NCBI GenBank assembly: GCA_963971425.1
Contig: OZ020525.1
Location: 9,345,560-9,409,559, forward strand
Length of the DNA: 64,000 bases
Direction: 5' to 3'
Source of the DNA: Bryoerythrophyllum caledonicum
Lineage: Eukaryota > Streptophyta > Bryopsida > Pottiales > Pottiaceae
Part shown: one piece after another, positions 19,771-31,871 of the stretch
How positions within the stretch are numbered: position 1 is the stretch's first letter
Layout of the letters: the number at the start of each line of letters is the position of its first letter
Notes under the pieces: model-generated
What the model saw: the letters and a program-made list of their open reading frames with translations, nothing else
What the model was told of the DNA's origin: nothing
The model's database searches: none
Program-made: the position numbers and the translations under genes

Positions 19771-22601
19771 ATGTCGTCTTTGGAGGGCGACGATGTTCAT
19801 GTTGACGCTCCCGTGAACCCAAACCTTCCTGAGTTTGATGTTATTCCGCGCCGTCTCTGGGTCGGGATGACTATTTTGCTTCACAATGGTTCGGGTGTTT
19901 GCGTTGCGGAGGGGTTGGTTCGCAATGTCCGGTCCAATGCAATTCTAGGTTCCTCTGTTCCTCTTGGGGATTCTAATGTTGTAGTACATGTGTCGAATTT
20001 TTTTGTTCAGGAGGAAGCTCCTAATGAATGGAGGTACTCGTTTAAGTCCTGGCCAATTCAACAAGTCTTTTTAAATGGTGTGAGTCTTCCATCATTGCCT
20101 TAGGGACGTTTACAATGTCTGGTTGGTTGAGCGTAACAGACCTCTAGGTGAGAGCTCCCGTTCATACAACAATTCCTCAAGGAATACTGGTCCAACAGTG
20201 TCCAGGAATGTTGAATTCCTCATGACCCCTCATTCCATTAACGCAGTTGCCAGCAATAGTTGTTGCAGTCAAAACTATGTTCAACACTACTCTAGAGATA
20301 AAATAAAAGTCCTCCGGACGTGCTTGTACACTGAGACCATTGTGCAGTTCAGAAATCATATCAAACTTGACGTTCATCGGTAGTTTCATAGAAACTCTGC
20401 GGGTAGGAAGGTTGTGACCCTAGAGGGTGTGGACGTTTGTGCCCATGCCTCGATGAAAATCATGGGTGTGAGTTTGAGCACTTTCTATCGGAATGCAAAG
20501 GACGATGCCGCTGGTCATGTGGCTCAACACCATGGGAATACCGATTTGCGTAAGCCTAGAGGTCATACGGTTGTAGCTACTGCCGCTCTTGGAGCCATCC
20601 TCGACAGACATGCGGACCACATGCCTCACAAGTCTCCTGTTCTCCCATCTGGCGAGAAGGCTGTGGCAAAGGTCCTTCCTGCAAGTTTTAAGTGGAAGGA
20701 TCAGATACCGCTTCTTGATGATCATCTCGCTGATTGTGGATTGCCGCCAATCTCAACCTCAAGCTTGAGTAAGATTCGGCGAGTGAGCTTCCCTGAGTAC
20801 TATGCCAAGAAAGGTGGAGACAACTTTGCCCGTTGTTCTACGTGTGACAAATACCAGGATCAGAAGAAGCTTACTCAACCTGGAACACAAGCATCGTTGC
20901 TATGGCAAAAGAAGATGCTGGTTCACATCGATTCTGCTTTTGTACATCGGGACTTGTACTATCTAAACCGATTTCGATCAAAGTCGTTGCCTCAAGAGGT
21001 TCTAACCATCATGCATGATAAGATGGATCACTCAAAGACCACCTCCCCGGTTTTTTCACATAAAACAAAGCACTTAGATGGGCTTATGAAGTTGCCTCTT
21101 GCCGTCATAGGCATGCTTGCCCATGGTCATGTGGACCAGCGATACGCCCATTACGGCCTTGATTTATACTCCCATGATGCCAATTACAGGCTCGGGTCAT
21201 TTGTAAAACTATTGCGTGACCTGGAGGCGCCTCCGAAGTCATCGTCCTGGCAACTCTTTCCAGAATCTAGTTTCCATCCATTGTATGCGGCGGTATTACG
21301 GGGTGCAGAGATGTGTTTGGATCCATTAGGGCTCATTCCAGATATTATCCCAGTTCCAGGGAGGCCTTTGCCTCCAATATTGAACCTGCAAATGGACAAT
21401 GCGGTTGGTAATAACAAAAATAGATTTGTTTTCTGTTTTTGGTCTCTCCTTGTTGCAAAACGCATCTTCCGCGAGGAATATGTTAATTTTATGCTAGTTG
21501 GTCATATACCTGATGATATAGATGATTATTTGGACGTTGGAGTATGACATTGAGGAAGGAGAGTTTTCCAACCATTCATTTGTTCATGAGGTTGTTCATG
21601 AAAAATGAGAGTGTTTCCACAATCCCGCATCTCATCCAAGAGGTTCCTGACTTTAAGAAGTTTATTGGGGATATGATTGCGGACGGTGATGAAGCTTTGC
21701 AAGGTCATACGAAGGCTCATCAGTTCAAGTTTTATGTGGACTCAAGTGGTTGTCTGGTAATGAACTATAAAATCCTTTGTCATGATGAAGATTGGCTTCC
21801 TAAGGGAGGAGAAGGTAGTGGCATCAAATTGTGGAAGGAGGATTCTGAAGGAAGGTCTTTATGGCCTCGCGGAGAACCTGATGCATAGAAGCCTTCTACG
21901 ATGCGGCATCTCCATGAGGTGGTGAAGGGACTTTCAGGATTCATCGATCACTGGGAGCAATCGTCGCGGGAGTCTATTGAAGCCCGATCGCGTTTTGAGC
22001 CGCTATCGTACTATTGGCGCGATGTTAGAGATGCTCTGATACTTCCAATGGATACGCTGATATCATTGGAAGACGACTTTTGGCCAATGACGCGAATTGC
22101 CCATGCCGTTGAAGATGAGTTCTCAGCGGAGGGTGAGGTTCGCGAGGAGTACCGTAAAGATGAGCATTTTGTTGGCGAGAGACGCGATCGTCCACCTCCT
22201 TCTTTTAGAGTTGGTCGTGATTTTTTCGCTGGCTATTTTGTTGCATTGCGGCCTTGTGATGGAGACGAACGCCCATTTTGGATTGCTCAAGCAATTTCAG
22301 ATCCTAATTCTAACCCGGATATGCCAAACATCGTGCGTATCCAATTCTTCCGCCCTATATCGCGCGATCGGGATGTTCTGAAGTTCTAAAAGATTGGGAT
22401 ACAGATTGCAACCTTCGCTGGACAATTGAAAAGGGAATAGCCATAACGTGGGAGAGTACCGATTCAATCTTGACAGCATGGAAACCTAGGTCTTCAAAGA
22501 GGGATGGAGGTCATGTGCAAGATTCAACTACAAAAATTCCGAAGGGGCAAGTAGCGATTATCAAGGCCTCCTTGGAAGCACTTTCCAGGTCCGAATCGTA
22601 A
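19771..22601 (+). pseudogene. DUF7869-like transposase-type protein, decayed
   Basis: From ATG 19771 the protein begins MSSLEGDDVHVDAP and has a compact N-terminal domain (RRLWVGMTILLHNGS). Then come CCSQNYVQHYSRDKIKVLR, VTLEGVDVCAHASMKIMGVS, SLSTFYRNAKDDAAGHVAQH, CSTCDKYQD and a C-terminal core with QMDNAVGNNKNRFVFCFWSL and VGHIPDDID. The DN..(G/E)NKNR and VGHxxxDID signatures mark the DUF7869 family, whose core resembles an RNase-H-like integrase fold. The tail (DWDTDCNLRWTIEKG to SRSES) ends at 22601. Homology is continuous, but the reading frame is not: about three frame changes and two in-frame TAG codons. Origin as a DNA-transposon transposase is inference. The 5' leader probably includes the palindrome array as intron. 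Confidence 0.65.
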
Positions 22602-23522
22602 TAGTCTTAGATAAATGGACTTTCCTTTTCCTAGATTTTGGATTCTGATGCTTAATACTTCATAAAGTATGGTTAGATCCCTTGGTGCTAAGATTATAGA
22701 TAATATTTGTATTTGATTACACTCTGTATGACTATATGTGATGCCAATGATTGCTTTGAAATATTCTCCCCATTGTTTTTGTGTATCGGTTATAATTTGC
22801 AGTATGTTTTATTTTCTTTTTTAAATAACAATGTGGTAAATTGCTTCTAATCTTGAAACCAATAATCCCAGTAATTGCCTTCATGGTGAATGATAGAAAG
22901 TAAATGTTGGTTCACATTTTAGCTCCACTAGAGCTAAAGTGTGAGCAAATCTTCTTTTTTAATTCACTGCACTTAGTAATGGTGTGCACTTTAGGTCAAG
23001 TAGAGCTAAAGTGTGTGGAATTTCTTTTTTGAGTTCATTGCACCTCTAAGTGATGGGGACACTTTAGTTCGAAAAGAGCTAATGTGTGTGCAACTTTTTT
23101 CCCACTTGTGAACACCATCATTTGAAACTCGTTACATATTTTTTTAGCCAATGTGTATTCCACAAGTTAAACTGAAATTCTTTTAAATAAAAAAAGGCTC
23201 ATCAAAATGTGTTTAGCTAATTCTCTTACAAGTGGATATTTGTCCGTCATTTACCTCACTTTTAGCTAACTTGGAGCATGGGGTTAATCCAGGTTAGTAG
23301 GATCGAGTGTGAATATTTAGATATTCATATTCAATGAGCACATGTGGTATAAAAGAAGTGTCCACTAATGTGTTCTTCTTTTCAATATCATAGTTAGATT
23401 CGTAATGTAATGTTATCCGTAGTACTTATTTTTTTAGGGATTTTTGTAGTGAACAATACCTCCCTCTTTAATGGAAATTCATATCCCTCCATATTGTAGA
23501 GTTTAGATGTGCACTTTAGCTC
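22602..23522. other. no gene; second-type palindromes at 22.9-23.1 kb
   Basis: Palindromes near 22912-22945 (TTTTAGCTC, centre, GAGCTAAAGTGTGA), 22985-23018 and 23049-23080, each after a TTCACTGCACTTAGTRATGG-type segment, so a roughly 65-bp unit is tandem. The rest is AT-rich. Confidence 0.6.
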
Positions 23523-26500
23523 TTATGATCTACATGTGTTAATTTGGGAGTCGCTAAATCTCCCAATATAACGAATATGGTGTTTCATGACTTGTATAGT
23601 TAATTGAGGTTGACTAGATATTGACCTAGGATAATAATCTCTTCCACTATTATCCATTCCATAATGAGTAGATACAGGAAAAAGATATGGATCCTGATAT
23701 GGAGTTCTTTTCGTCCGTAACAACATATTAGATCGCTGCATAACAGCTTCCCAATTTCTAGCAGCTTCATATGCTGCAGTTAAATTTTTCGGGTTGGAAA
23801 GTTTAACTTGGTATATACACATAGGGTAGACCCTTGGTGAATGTATTAGTAATCCATGCTTCTGGCATATTACGATCTCGCCATCTATTCAATAAGTTTC
23901 TAAGTCGAGTATAATATCCAGCTATAGTTTCAGTGGGATACATTTAAAAACTTTGCAATTGATCCTGCAAAGTATTATGATATGATTGAGGTCTAAATCT
24001 TGTTAAAAAGGAATCTTTTAAAGTTTCCCAATCTACCGGTCTAGGATTTAGAGCTGCATACCACCGTTGAGCTTCCCCTAGTAGATTACCAGGAAAATTG
24101 GTGATATACTTGTCAAGAGCCAAATTATTAGTTGTTGCTACTACTTGAAATTGTTCCAAGTAGGAATCGGGATCTTCCACTAAATCTCCATAAAATATAG
24201 GAAAATGGGCAATGTTTACTATGATGAGCCATAGCTAATGAATTTTTTACAGCCTCTTCAGGAGCAGATGGAGTTGATGGTGGAGTAGAAGGTGTGGATT
24301 CTTCATAAGAAGATGAGGTAGAAAAAACCACAAGATGGGGTGGTACTCTAGGAGATAGTGACCATCTAGGTGAATCTGAAGAAGATTAACTTTGTTCTTC
24401 GTCACTTGTACTATACTTATCAGTTTTACTACCTCGTGGCTTACTATCTTTGCTCTTAAAGACACCTCCTTTTAAACTACTGGACCCTGCTTCTTCTCCA
24501 TTTCCACTTGACTGATCTATCACATCTTGTGTATAAAAATTTAATGTTGTGGGCTCAAGAGAATGTCTAAAAATATCTGCTATATTATGACGGAATTCTT
24601 CTCTTTTTTGCCTAATTGTAGGGAACTTTCAACACTTTCTGTTCTTATTTTTTGAATAAACTTTTCTAGGGAAATAATTGCTTCCTCGTTAGTATAGTTA
24701 GGAGTATCCTTTAGTTCTTCTTTAATTTTAAAACCTAATTTTTGATTAAAGGATTCCGGATATGGAGTTTTAAACTCTGTTTGGTGGGAAGAACTATCGT
24801 CCCCTAGAACATGTTGAGTGGTGGATATAGTGGCTAAGGGAGTCTTGAAGGATTGCTCTTCCTCCTTAGGTTGATTTATTAGACTACTATCTGACTTATA
24901 TCCTCTCTCCCTCCTCTTTGAACTAGATTGGTCACTCCAGGTTTCTAGTCTTAATTTCTTTGGACTAGAGTTACCGGATCGTGAGATGTAGTGTTGTCCT
25001 TTTTTCCTTATCCTTACTCTAAAACTTTTTGAAGTAAGTCCTTTAGTTGTTGAACTGAACTTGAGTAAAATAGGAAGAGTTTGAACTTCTGTGTCTAGTT
25101 GAGTGAATTCTAAGTTTTCTGTTGGCAAGTAACCTCTGCAGGTATAGATGAAGGTGTATTATTAAAGGTTGGATTTATCGTTAGCAATATAGGTCCATCC
25201 CTTCTTGCTATCCTTTTCTTGTAACGCTCGGCTCTTTCTAGCCTTTGTACGTCAATTTTTCCTTTACCTCTATCGGACATTGGTAGGTGCCATAAAAATT
25301 AAAAAACATTTAACCCTCTCAGTTAATTGTTCAAAAAATGTTTAGTGTATTAATTCAAACAAAGGTACCATTCTTCTTCCGTTAGATTCATTCCCTCAAC
25401 TTCCCATGCAATGTTTCTAGGATACTTATACATAGTTAATAGGGCTTCCATTTCATTTTCTCCCAACCATTCACTGGCTATACCTATTAAAAGGTCTATC
25501 TCATTTTCAGCCATTTTCAAATATTCCCCATCATAAGGACCTATACGATGGTACGTACAAATTGAGGTGATTAATCTTCTAATTATTTTTCCACCATTAA
25601 CTGGGGTATATAGAGGATCACTCTCTTGATTCATTTTGTCATTGGGGTATTTGTTTGTTATTCAAGAGACTGCAAAGAGTTTTAATTTGAGCAAAGGTAG
25701 AGAGCTTCTATAGATAGGTTTAGTTCATTCTATTTATTTATAGGATAACCCAAATATGTCAACAATTCCCCTATCTCAAGTTCACTCAACCACTCTTTTG
25801 CATGTTCAATCAATTTATCTATTTTAGTTTCTATTATTTCTGAATATTTCCTGTCATAACTACTAAAAGTTTGGTAGTAATTTATTCTTGCATACAAGAA
25901 ATTAAAGGATTTATTTTTTTCACTTCTAGAATCTAGGCGTTCAATTTTTCTCATTTGCTCCATTCAGGAAACAATATTGACGCCAGTCAGTTAGTGTAAA
26001 TTGTTCTATCTTAAATTCTCGTGACAATGGTTCGATTATTAATTCTCTTGAGTAATTGAATTTTTATAAGAAAGTATTAATGATTTTTTTCTATTAATGG
26101 AATGTTGGTTGTTTTATTTAATGTGTTCTATTTCTGTCCCCAAAAGTCTAAATAATTTACACTCATTGTATTGAATATTAAAATAAATTGTTAATAATCT
26201 TTTTAACCTTGTTCGTTGTTCTTTTTAAGTTTCATTTGAGGAACTCATTTCTCAAATACATAATAAATCAAAGGCTACACTAACGGGAACTTCTGGATCT
26301 TAAGATAAGAAGTCAGGAAAAAATACTTTGCTCTCAAAATTTTGTTTACTATAAACAAAGATATAAATTTCCTGTTAAACTTGTATCCGTTCCAAGCCCC
26401 GATACCTTTAGAAATTAATGGTTGTGTTTGAAGTTTTAATCTCCCATATTGGGCAAAAAGGTAGTGTAGTTGATATTTTAAGTATAATGTCTTTTTCTTA

Positions 26501-26769
26501 ACAATTACTCCATTAAAACCTTCGCCCTTACTCCACACTTTGTTTTAAATGAATTGTTTAATTTCTAAGGGAAGTTGTTCAAACTTTTCATTAAATGATT
26601 TATCAATTTTTGGGTGAGCCCCATAAAATTGGAACCCTTGTCCGTAATACGCACCTCTATAGACACCATAAAGGACGCTAAACAAATATGGACCACTAAA
26701 GGAGCCACTCAAAGCTTCTTCATAAACCTCCCATGGAAAAGTAGACATGTTGTAACAACATGTCTTCAC
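23523..26769 (-). mobile_element. retroelement fossil with gag-type capsid region and small upstream ORFs
   Basis: Minus-strand fossil. A capsid-type gag segment lies near 24.2-23.5 kb (LLGEAQRWYAALNPRPVDWE, FLTRFRPQSYHN, GYYTRLRNLLNRW), the signature of Ty3/gypsy-like retroelements and of some endogenous pararetroviruses. Upstream are a charged Ser/Lys-rich segment (25.1-24.6 kb) and three short ORFs (about 25.63, 25.96 and 26.77 kb); the first two are similar to each other. No protease, reverse transcriptase or integrase is seen in the window. The element is broken in several places, and no paired terminal repeats are available for dating. Family beyond gag type is unresolved. Confidence 0.55.
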
Positions 26770-26939
26770 TCATTAATAAAAGTTTTTTATTTTATTTATT
26801 TTATTTTAATTTTTTCTTTTTTTTCAGTAATTCCAAAGTTTGTAAATTCACACAAAACTAAATGCCATGATAGTTTATTTAAGTAATTGACTTAAGTCAC
26901 GACAACTTTCCTAAATTAAAAACTACTTAAAAACTTGAC

Positions 26940-28985
26940 GGTACCATCCCCAACATGGTTGCCAAAAACATGTAGAGTGATTTTTCACCACTCTAAGAAA
27001 ACACCCAAGTATACCCACACCTCATAGGATTCGTTACGGGGATGATCATACGCCTAGTTTTAAGTAATTGGAGCTTAATTGTGTAGTTAAAGCTATCTTC
27101 TTGGTTAATTCTTAAGGTTATCTATCTATATTTTAGGAAATTAGGGCTGTTAGCATCACTCTTAAGGGATCCACCTACAAAGTATAATCCCAAAGGATCT
27201 CTCGTGCCTTAAGAAGGAACATTAGTCCTTTTAAGATTGTGCTTATGCCACTAACTCTTAAACATATGCCACAGTGGGCTAATGGAAGATTCCATTAAAT
27301 CTCATTGCATTGGTTCCTTAATTACACCCTTTAAGAATTCAAAGTCTTACCTCATGCAAATCGTTCCACTTTTCACATCCGTCCACTTGATCCACTTGAT
27401 CACGTACTTAAGACAAGGATTAGTCTCAAAAAATCACACACACAAGTTACTTAAGTCTTAAGGAGTTCATCTCTTAAGTCTCCACTTAAGTTCTTTCATC
27501 CACAATTAACCTTTTAAGACTACGGTGTTCTACACTTACTCGTACCACTTAGTCTTTAAGATATCTGACTGTTACTTAAGACTTCATTCTTGATCGATAC
27601 CCTATTCTTAAGAACACAGCCTCTAGTCTTTAGTTCTTAAGCACTCACACACTTACTTAGGACTGATCCCTTAAGAACCTGCACAGTCTAGACCAAATCA
27701 ACCCTACAGCGTTCTTAAATTTCCGTCTTAAGACTACCAAAACATGGAGTGCATCTCGCTGAATGCAAATGATGTCCCATATTCTCACCCATACACACCT
27801 TTAAGTCGAAGCCCTTAAACTTAAGAGTCTCCTGGTACTTAAGGTCTTAATCTTCATAAGTTTATGTTATCCAAACTTGGACTTAAGATTCTTAAGTTTC
27901 TATGTTCTTATCTTAAGTCTTTTTTAAGGATTTGTTCCTTACTTTCTCTCTTATGATAGATTCTTTTAATACTCACAAATTAGCCTACCTTAAAAAGTCC
28001 CTTCTTTTAAGGCTAGATTAATGCTAATTATTTGTATGCATAATATGACACTGTTGCCATGCATGAAGGTATGCCACTCTAGATGATTATTGCATAAATT
28101 GCATTATCATGAATAAGAACTCCACTCTTATTCTCAAGATACTCAAATTATGCTCACTCACACTTGAGATCTTATTAAGTACTTATGCACTACACTCTTT
28201 ATGCATTAAGTTCCTTAATTTCACATTATCTCCATTAATCTTCACACTTATAATTAATGTTCCAACACACACAAGGTCACACACACAACCTTAGTAGTTA
28301 GGGTATTTTCCTAACTTATTCCATGAAGAATAAATATATAATGCATTCATGCATAGGAATTTTATCCACAATTAATACCTAATGCATTCATGCATAGGAA
28401 TTTTATCCACAATTAATACCTAATGCATGCACTTGCATTTACAAAACCACAATATCAAATTTATTCAATGAAGATCACATATTATTGCAATTATACATAT
28501 GACTCAAGTCACACACAAGACTCTACATATGCAAATTCAATAATAATTATATATTCATATATAAAATTAAATACTCTTACAACATTAACAGTCATGAACT
28601 AGCTTTTTCACCTAAAGCTAGGCCTTACTCCAATCTTCCTCCAAGGAATTTCTATGGTAATGGCTAAGAATGCTAAAAATTCAAGCTAGTTATTCTACTC
28701 AACATCCAAGAGGTACACCTCTTGGCAAGAGATTTTCCCTAGTATTAACCATTAAGATTAATTCCACTAAATCTTCACATTTCTTCATATCTATTCATGA
28801 AAAGGTACACCTACCCAAAGGGAGCGAGTTCAACCCTTTTTCCATTAATTTCTAATTCTTGGATATGAATAGGTATTTTCCAATTAATTAACTACTTAGG
28901 GTAAACTTAATCATTAATTATTTAATTCTCCATATATCTACAACCCTTTTTACACTTAATTTTTTTTAAAAAACTATTTTTGTCA
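26940..28985. other. AT-rich CTTAAG-dense region upstream of the retroelement fossil
   Basis: No coding. From about 27060 to 27990 CTTAAG/TTAAGACT motifs recur dozens of times. The position, upstream of the minus-strand gag block, suggests leader or terminal-repeat sequence of the fossil. LTR ends were not located. Confidence 0.4.
28340..28421. repeat. 41-bp perfect tandem duplication
   Basis: Two exact 41-bp copies (28340-28380 and 28381-28421) beginning AATGCATTCATGCATAGGAA. Looks like a recent slippage or duplication event. Confidence 0.9.
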
Positions 28986-29028
28986 TTTTGGCTCTACACG
29001 CACCTTCCTCAATCCGGTTAGGAATTTA

Positions 29029-29543
29029 CTTACCAATCCTCCTACGATGTCTCTCCATGCCACCTACCTCTCACCGGTCTATGCTCCCCAGATCGTGTTA
29101 ACCAATGTCGTAGTCGTCTTAGAGGACCGATCCGGATACATGATCGGGAGTAAGAACTCCATCACCTTCCTGATCCTCGGATCCTTGCAATCCGCCACAA
29201 TCAGCCCATCTTTTGGATCTGCTTTCTGCGTAAATTTCCCATCAATAAATGACTCTCGACGTGAACACATACCTTCTCCTTGTGTTGAGAACTCGTACGC
29301 GGGGCTTCACATTGCCAAAGTCCATTTTTCCGGCCTCCCCCGGATGGTGCCCTCGAACTCGTTGGAGACTCCGTCTAGCTGCTCCTGAACCATCGCATTG
29401 TCTCTAAAATCCCACGGTTGATCCCAGATTCCGAAGCAGCCCATCGTCTTCAAATCCACATCGAGCGCCTTTCGGTTGCTCTCGAATTCGGGAATCACCG
29501 GAACCACAGCCCGGAGATTCACGATCGACTCAGTCGCCGCCAT
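29029..29543 (-). pseudogene. unknown protein, mobile-type multigene family (decayed)
   Basis: Starts MAATESIVNLRAVVPVIPEF (ATG 29543), then GCFGIWDQPWDFRDNAMV, DPKDGLIVADCKDPRIRKVM and EFLLPIMYPDR, ending at a GTAAGT donor near 29029. The same frame runs through with one in-frame TGA and two TAG codons, so the exon is broken or its stops are not all stops. Residues after the breaks (TGER, VAWRDIVGG) keep protein-like character. I do not recognise the family. Confidence 0.45.
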
Positions 29544-30059
29544 GCTGCTGGTTGCCTTCTTCAGCGTCATCTCAGCTATCCGTCAACTGAATGTAGACCC
29601 GGGTTCTTTCCAAAATATCCGCAAATGAATCCGCACTCAAATCCTAACTCACACTTCCTAATTCCTAACCCGCAAACGACACCAATCCTGGCTACAACGC
29701 TCTCACATACAAACCATCAGCTGCCCATGCTCGCTCGCTCGCCGCTAACCAACCCCAAATACACTAAGAAAGATGAGAGGAAGAACCCTAGGATTAACTA
29801 TTATACCCAGTTCGATAATCATTACCTGAATTCAAACCCGCGGCCGATTATAACCGTTGAATCCCGTTACGGTTCTAACCATTAGATCATGATCCTAGTG
29901 ATAAACGATCGAGACCGGATTCTGGTCCCTGATATTCACATTCCTACTTAGCGTTTTTAGGGTTTCCGATCTTAGGCAACAAGGACTTTCGATAGTTTTT
30001 AGTAAAACTACCTATTTATAATGGGGGTATTTCTAATTTAAAAAAAATCACCACCCATT

Positions 30060-31240
30060 CTCCCTTGACTTATACTAAGACGAGAATTCTTCAAAAACTA
30101 GGTTTCGACATTACCTAGCAGTCCAAAAGATAGGCCACCGTTACCAAATCTTCAATTGAATCCGAGTATGTGGCTCTGCTAATTGGCACCTCCGAGGCTC
30201 TATGGCTGATTGCCTGCTTTGTGAGCTACATATAGACTCCAGCTTCTCTCTTTCTCATCTTGCTTTCGGCCACACCAGCTCTATGATTTGCAATACTCTA
30301 CCTACACTATCTATCCATTGTGATAACCAAAGTGCTCTAAAACTTGCTTGCAACCTTGTCTTCCATTCAAGAACAAAACATATAGAAGTAGCGCATCACT
30401 TTGTCCAAGAAGAGATTCAAGGGAGGGAAATAAAAGTTGATCATATTTCAACCGACCTACAGCTGGTTGATATACTTATAAAATCTCTCTCTCGCCCAAA
30501 ATTTGAACAACACAGGGCAACTTTGGATATTATTACTCTCTCCTCTATCCAGATGCTACATAATAGGCTTCTTTCATTGTTTTGAAGCTTTTAAATTTAG
30601 CACCTCGATATCCTTTAACTTGAGCCTTCTATTCTTTCCACGTCCAAAACAAACCCCTCACCTTCCCTTTTCTCACCCCATAAACCCTTCCTTCTTGTAC
30701 ACAATTAGCTAACTCATTTATGCTCCGACGTTGACAACATCTCACTTCATGTCCTTGCTCACAATAGTTGCATCTCTCACTCAATGATGCCCCCCTGTCA
30801 AGCCTCAACGTAGCTTCATCCACAAACCAAAAATTAGAACCTGGCTACATTATTTCCAAAACCTAATTTCTCAACTTGACGACTTACTTTCCAGCTGTTG
30901 CAACCACACTTGCGGCATTGACACTCCCGAGATGTTCTACTCCCTCTGCAAAGTCTCCATCAATTCCGCCCAAGACATCAACAACCGCGCCATCAAAATA
31001 CACCACGACAGCAAACAAGCCCACGCAAGTTCACCCTATAGCAACACTAGAAAGGTAGAATTACTTTGTAGATAGCACTCTCTCATCTATTTAGCAAGTT
31101 CAATCTCATACCAAGCTTTGCTCATTACTCATGCTAATGCCAAGCTTGTTTGAAATTAAGGCAAAAACCTCAACGTCCTCCGTCGATATTTTTTTGATGT
31201 CTATCAATAAGAAATATTGCTCTCAAGTCTCGAGGGGGGG
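30060..31240 (+). mobile_element. Ty1/copia fossil, pol 3' end (RNase H)
   Basis: RNase H region with the copia signatures SSIESEYVAL, HCDNQSALKLACN, FHSRTKHIEVAHHFV and DILIKSLSRPKFEQHR. Only the 3' end of pol is present; it is a truncated, broken fossil. A purine tract (GAGGGGGGG) at 31233-31240 sits just before the LTR, as expected for a polypurine tract. The stretch 30.6-31.2 kb is untranslated or foreign sequence. Confidence 0.75.
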
Positions 31241-31464
31241 TGTTGCAATATCTTGCCCTCATGTACAGATACTTTCATAGATGAACAAATACGTTTGTTA
31301 GTACATCAGTTAGTACATATCCTTATCACTACAGACTACCTTATCTCCATATTATGCCAAATATAGTCAAGCCTGTGAGTATATGAACAGTGCTCATTCA
31401 CAGTGTAAACATCTCTTATTTTTAGTTAATATCATTTAAACAATGGATTGACAGATGCCCAACA
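31241..31464 (+). repeat. 3' LTR of the copia fossil
   Basis: Starts TGTTGCAATATC immediately after the polypurine tract and ends GCCCAACA, giving 5-bp terminal inverted TGTTG...CAACA and a length of 224 bp. No second LTR is in the window, so age cannot be estimated. Confidence 0.65.
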
Positions 31465-31871
31465 ATCTAGACACCACACCTGTGCTACATCCATTCTGCA
31501 ATAGGGCAATAACACTCAACCTTTTTTCTTCTGATAATGACCTCATAACCTAAGAGAAGTGTTAAAATAGTAAGAGAAGTCTCCTAAGAGAATACAAAAG
31601 TGTTCAAAAGAAAAAGCACGAACTACAAGCAACACCTTGAACTCAATCTTGCGAAAAGCGGTGCTTGCTGAAAACTGTTCCAAAACTGAGTCAACAGACC
31701 AACTTTTATCCAAGATGACATTTTTTTCTCGTTGCTATAACAATCAAATTGAAACTTGGCAGTATTATTGCCAACTTGATTGAGCATCTTCCCTAATTTA
31801 CGGTTTGCCAAAATAGTCAAATCTCTATTGAATATAACATTTCGAAGGTGGCAATTATCCTTACTGACTTA

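Noticed and set aside
30629-30823. Minus-strand zinc knuckle (CNYCEQGHEVRCC)
   Set aside because: Spacing does not fit CX2CX4HX4C and the frame lies in copia 3' sequence of opposite orientation.
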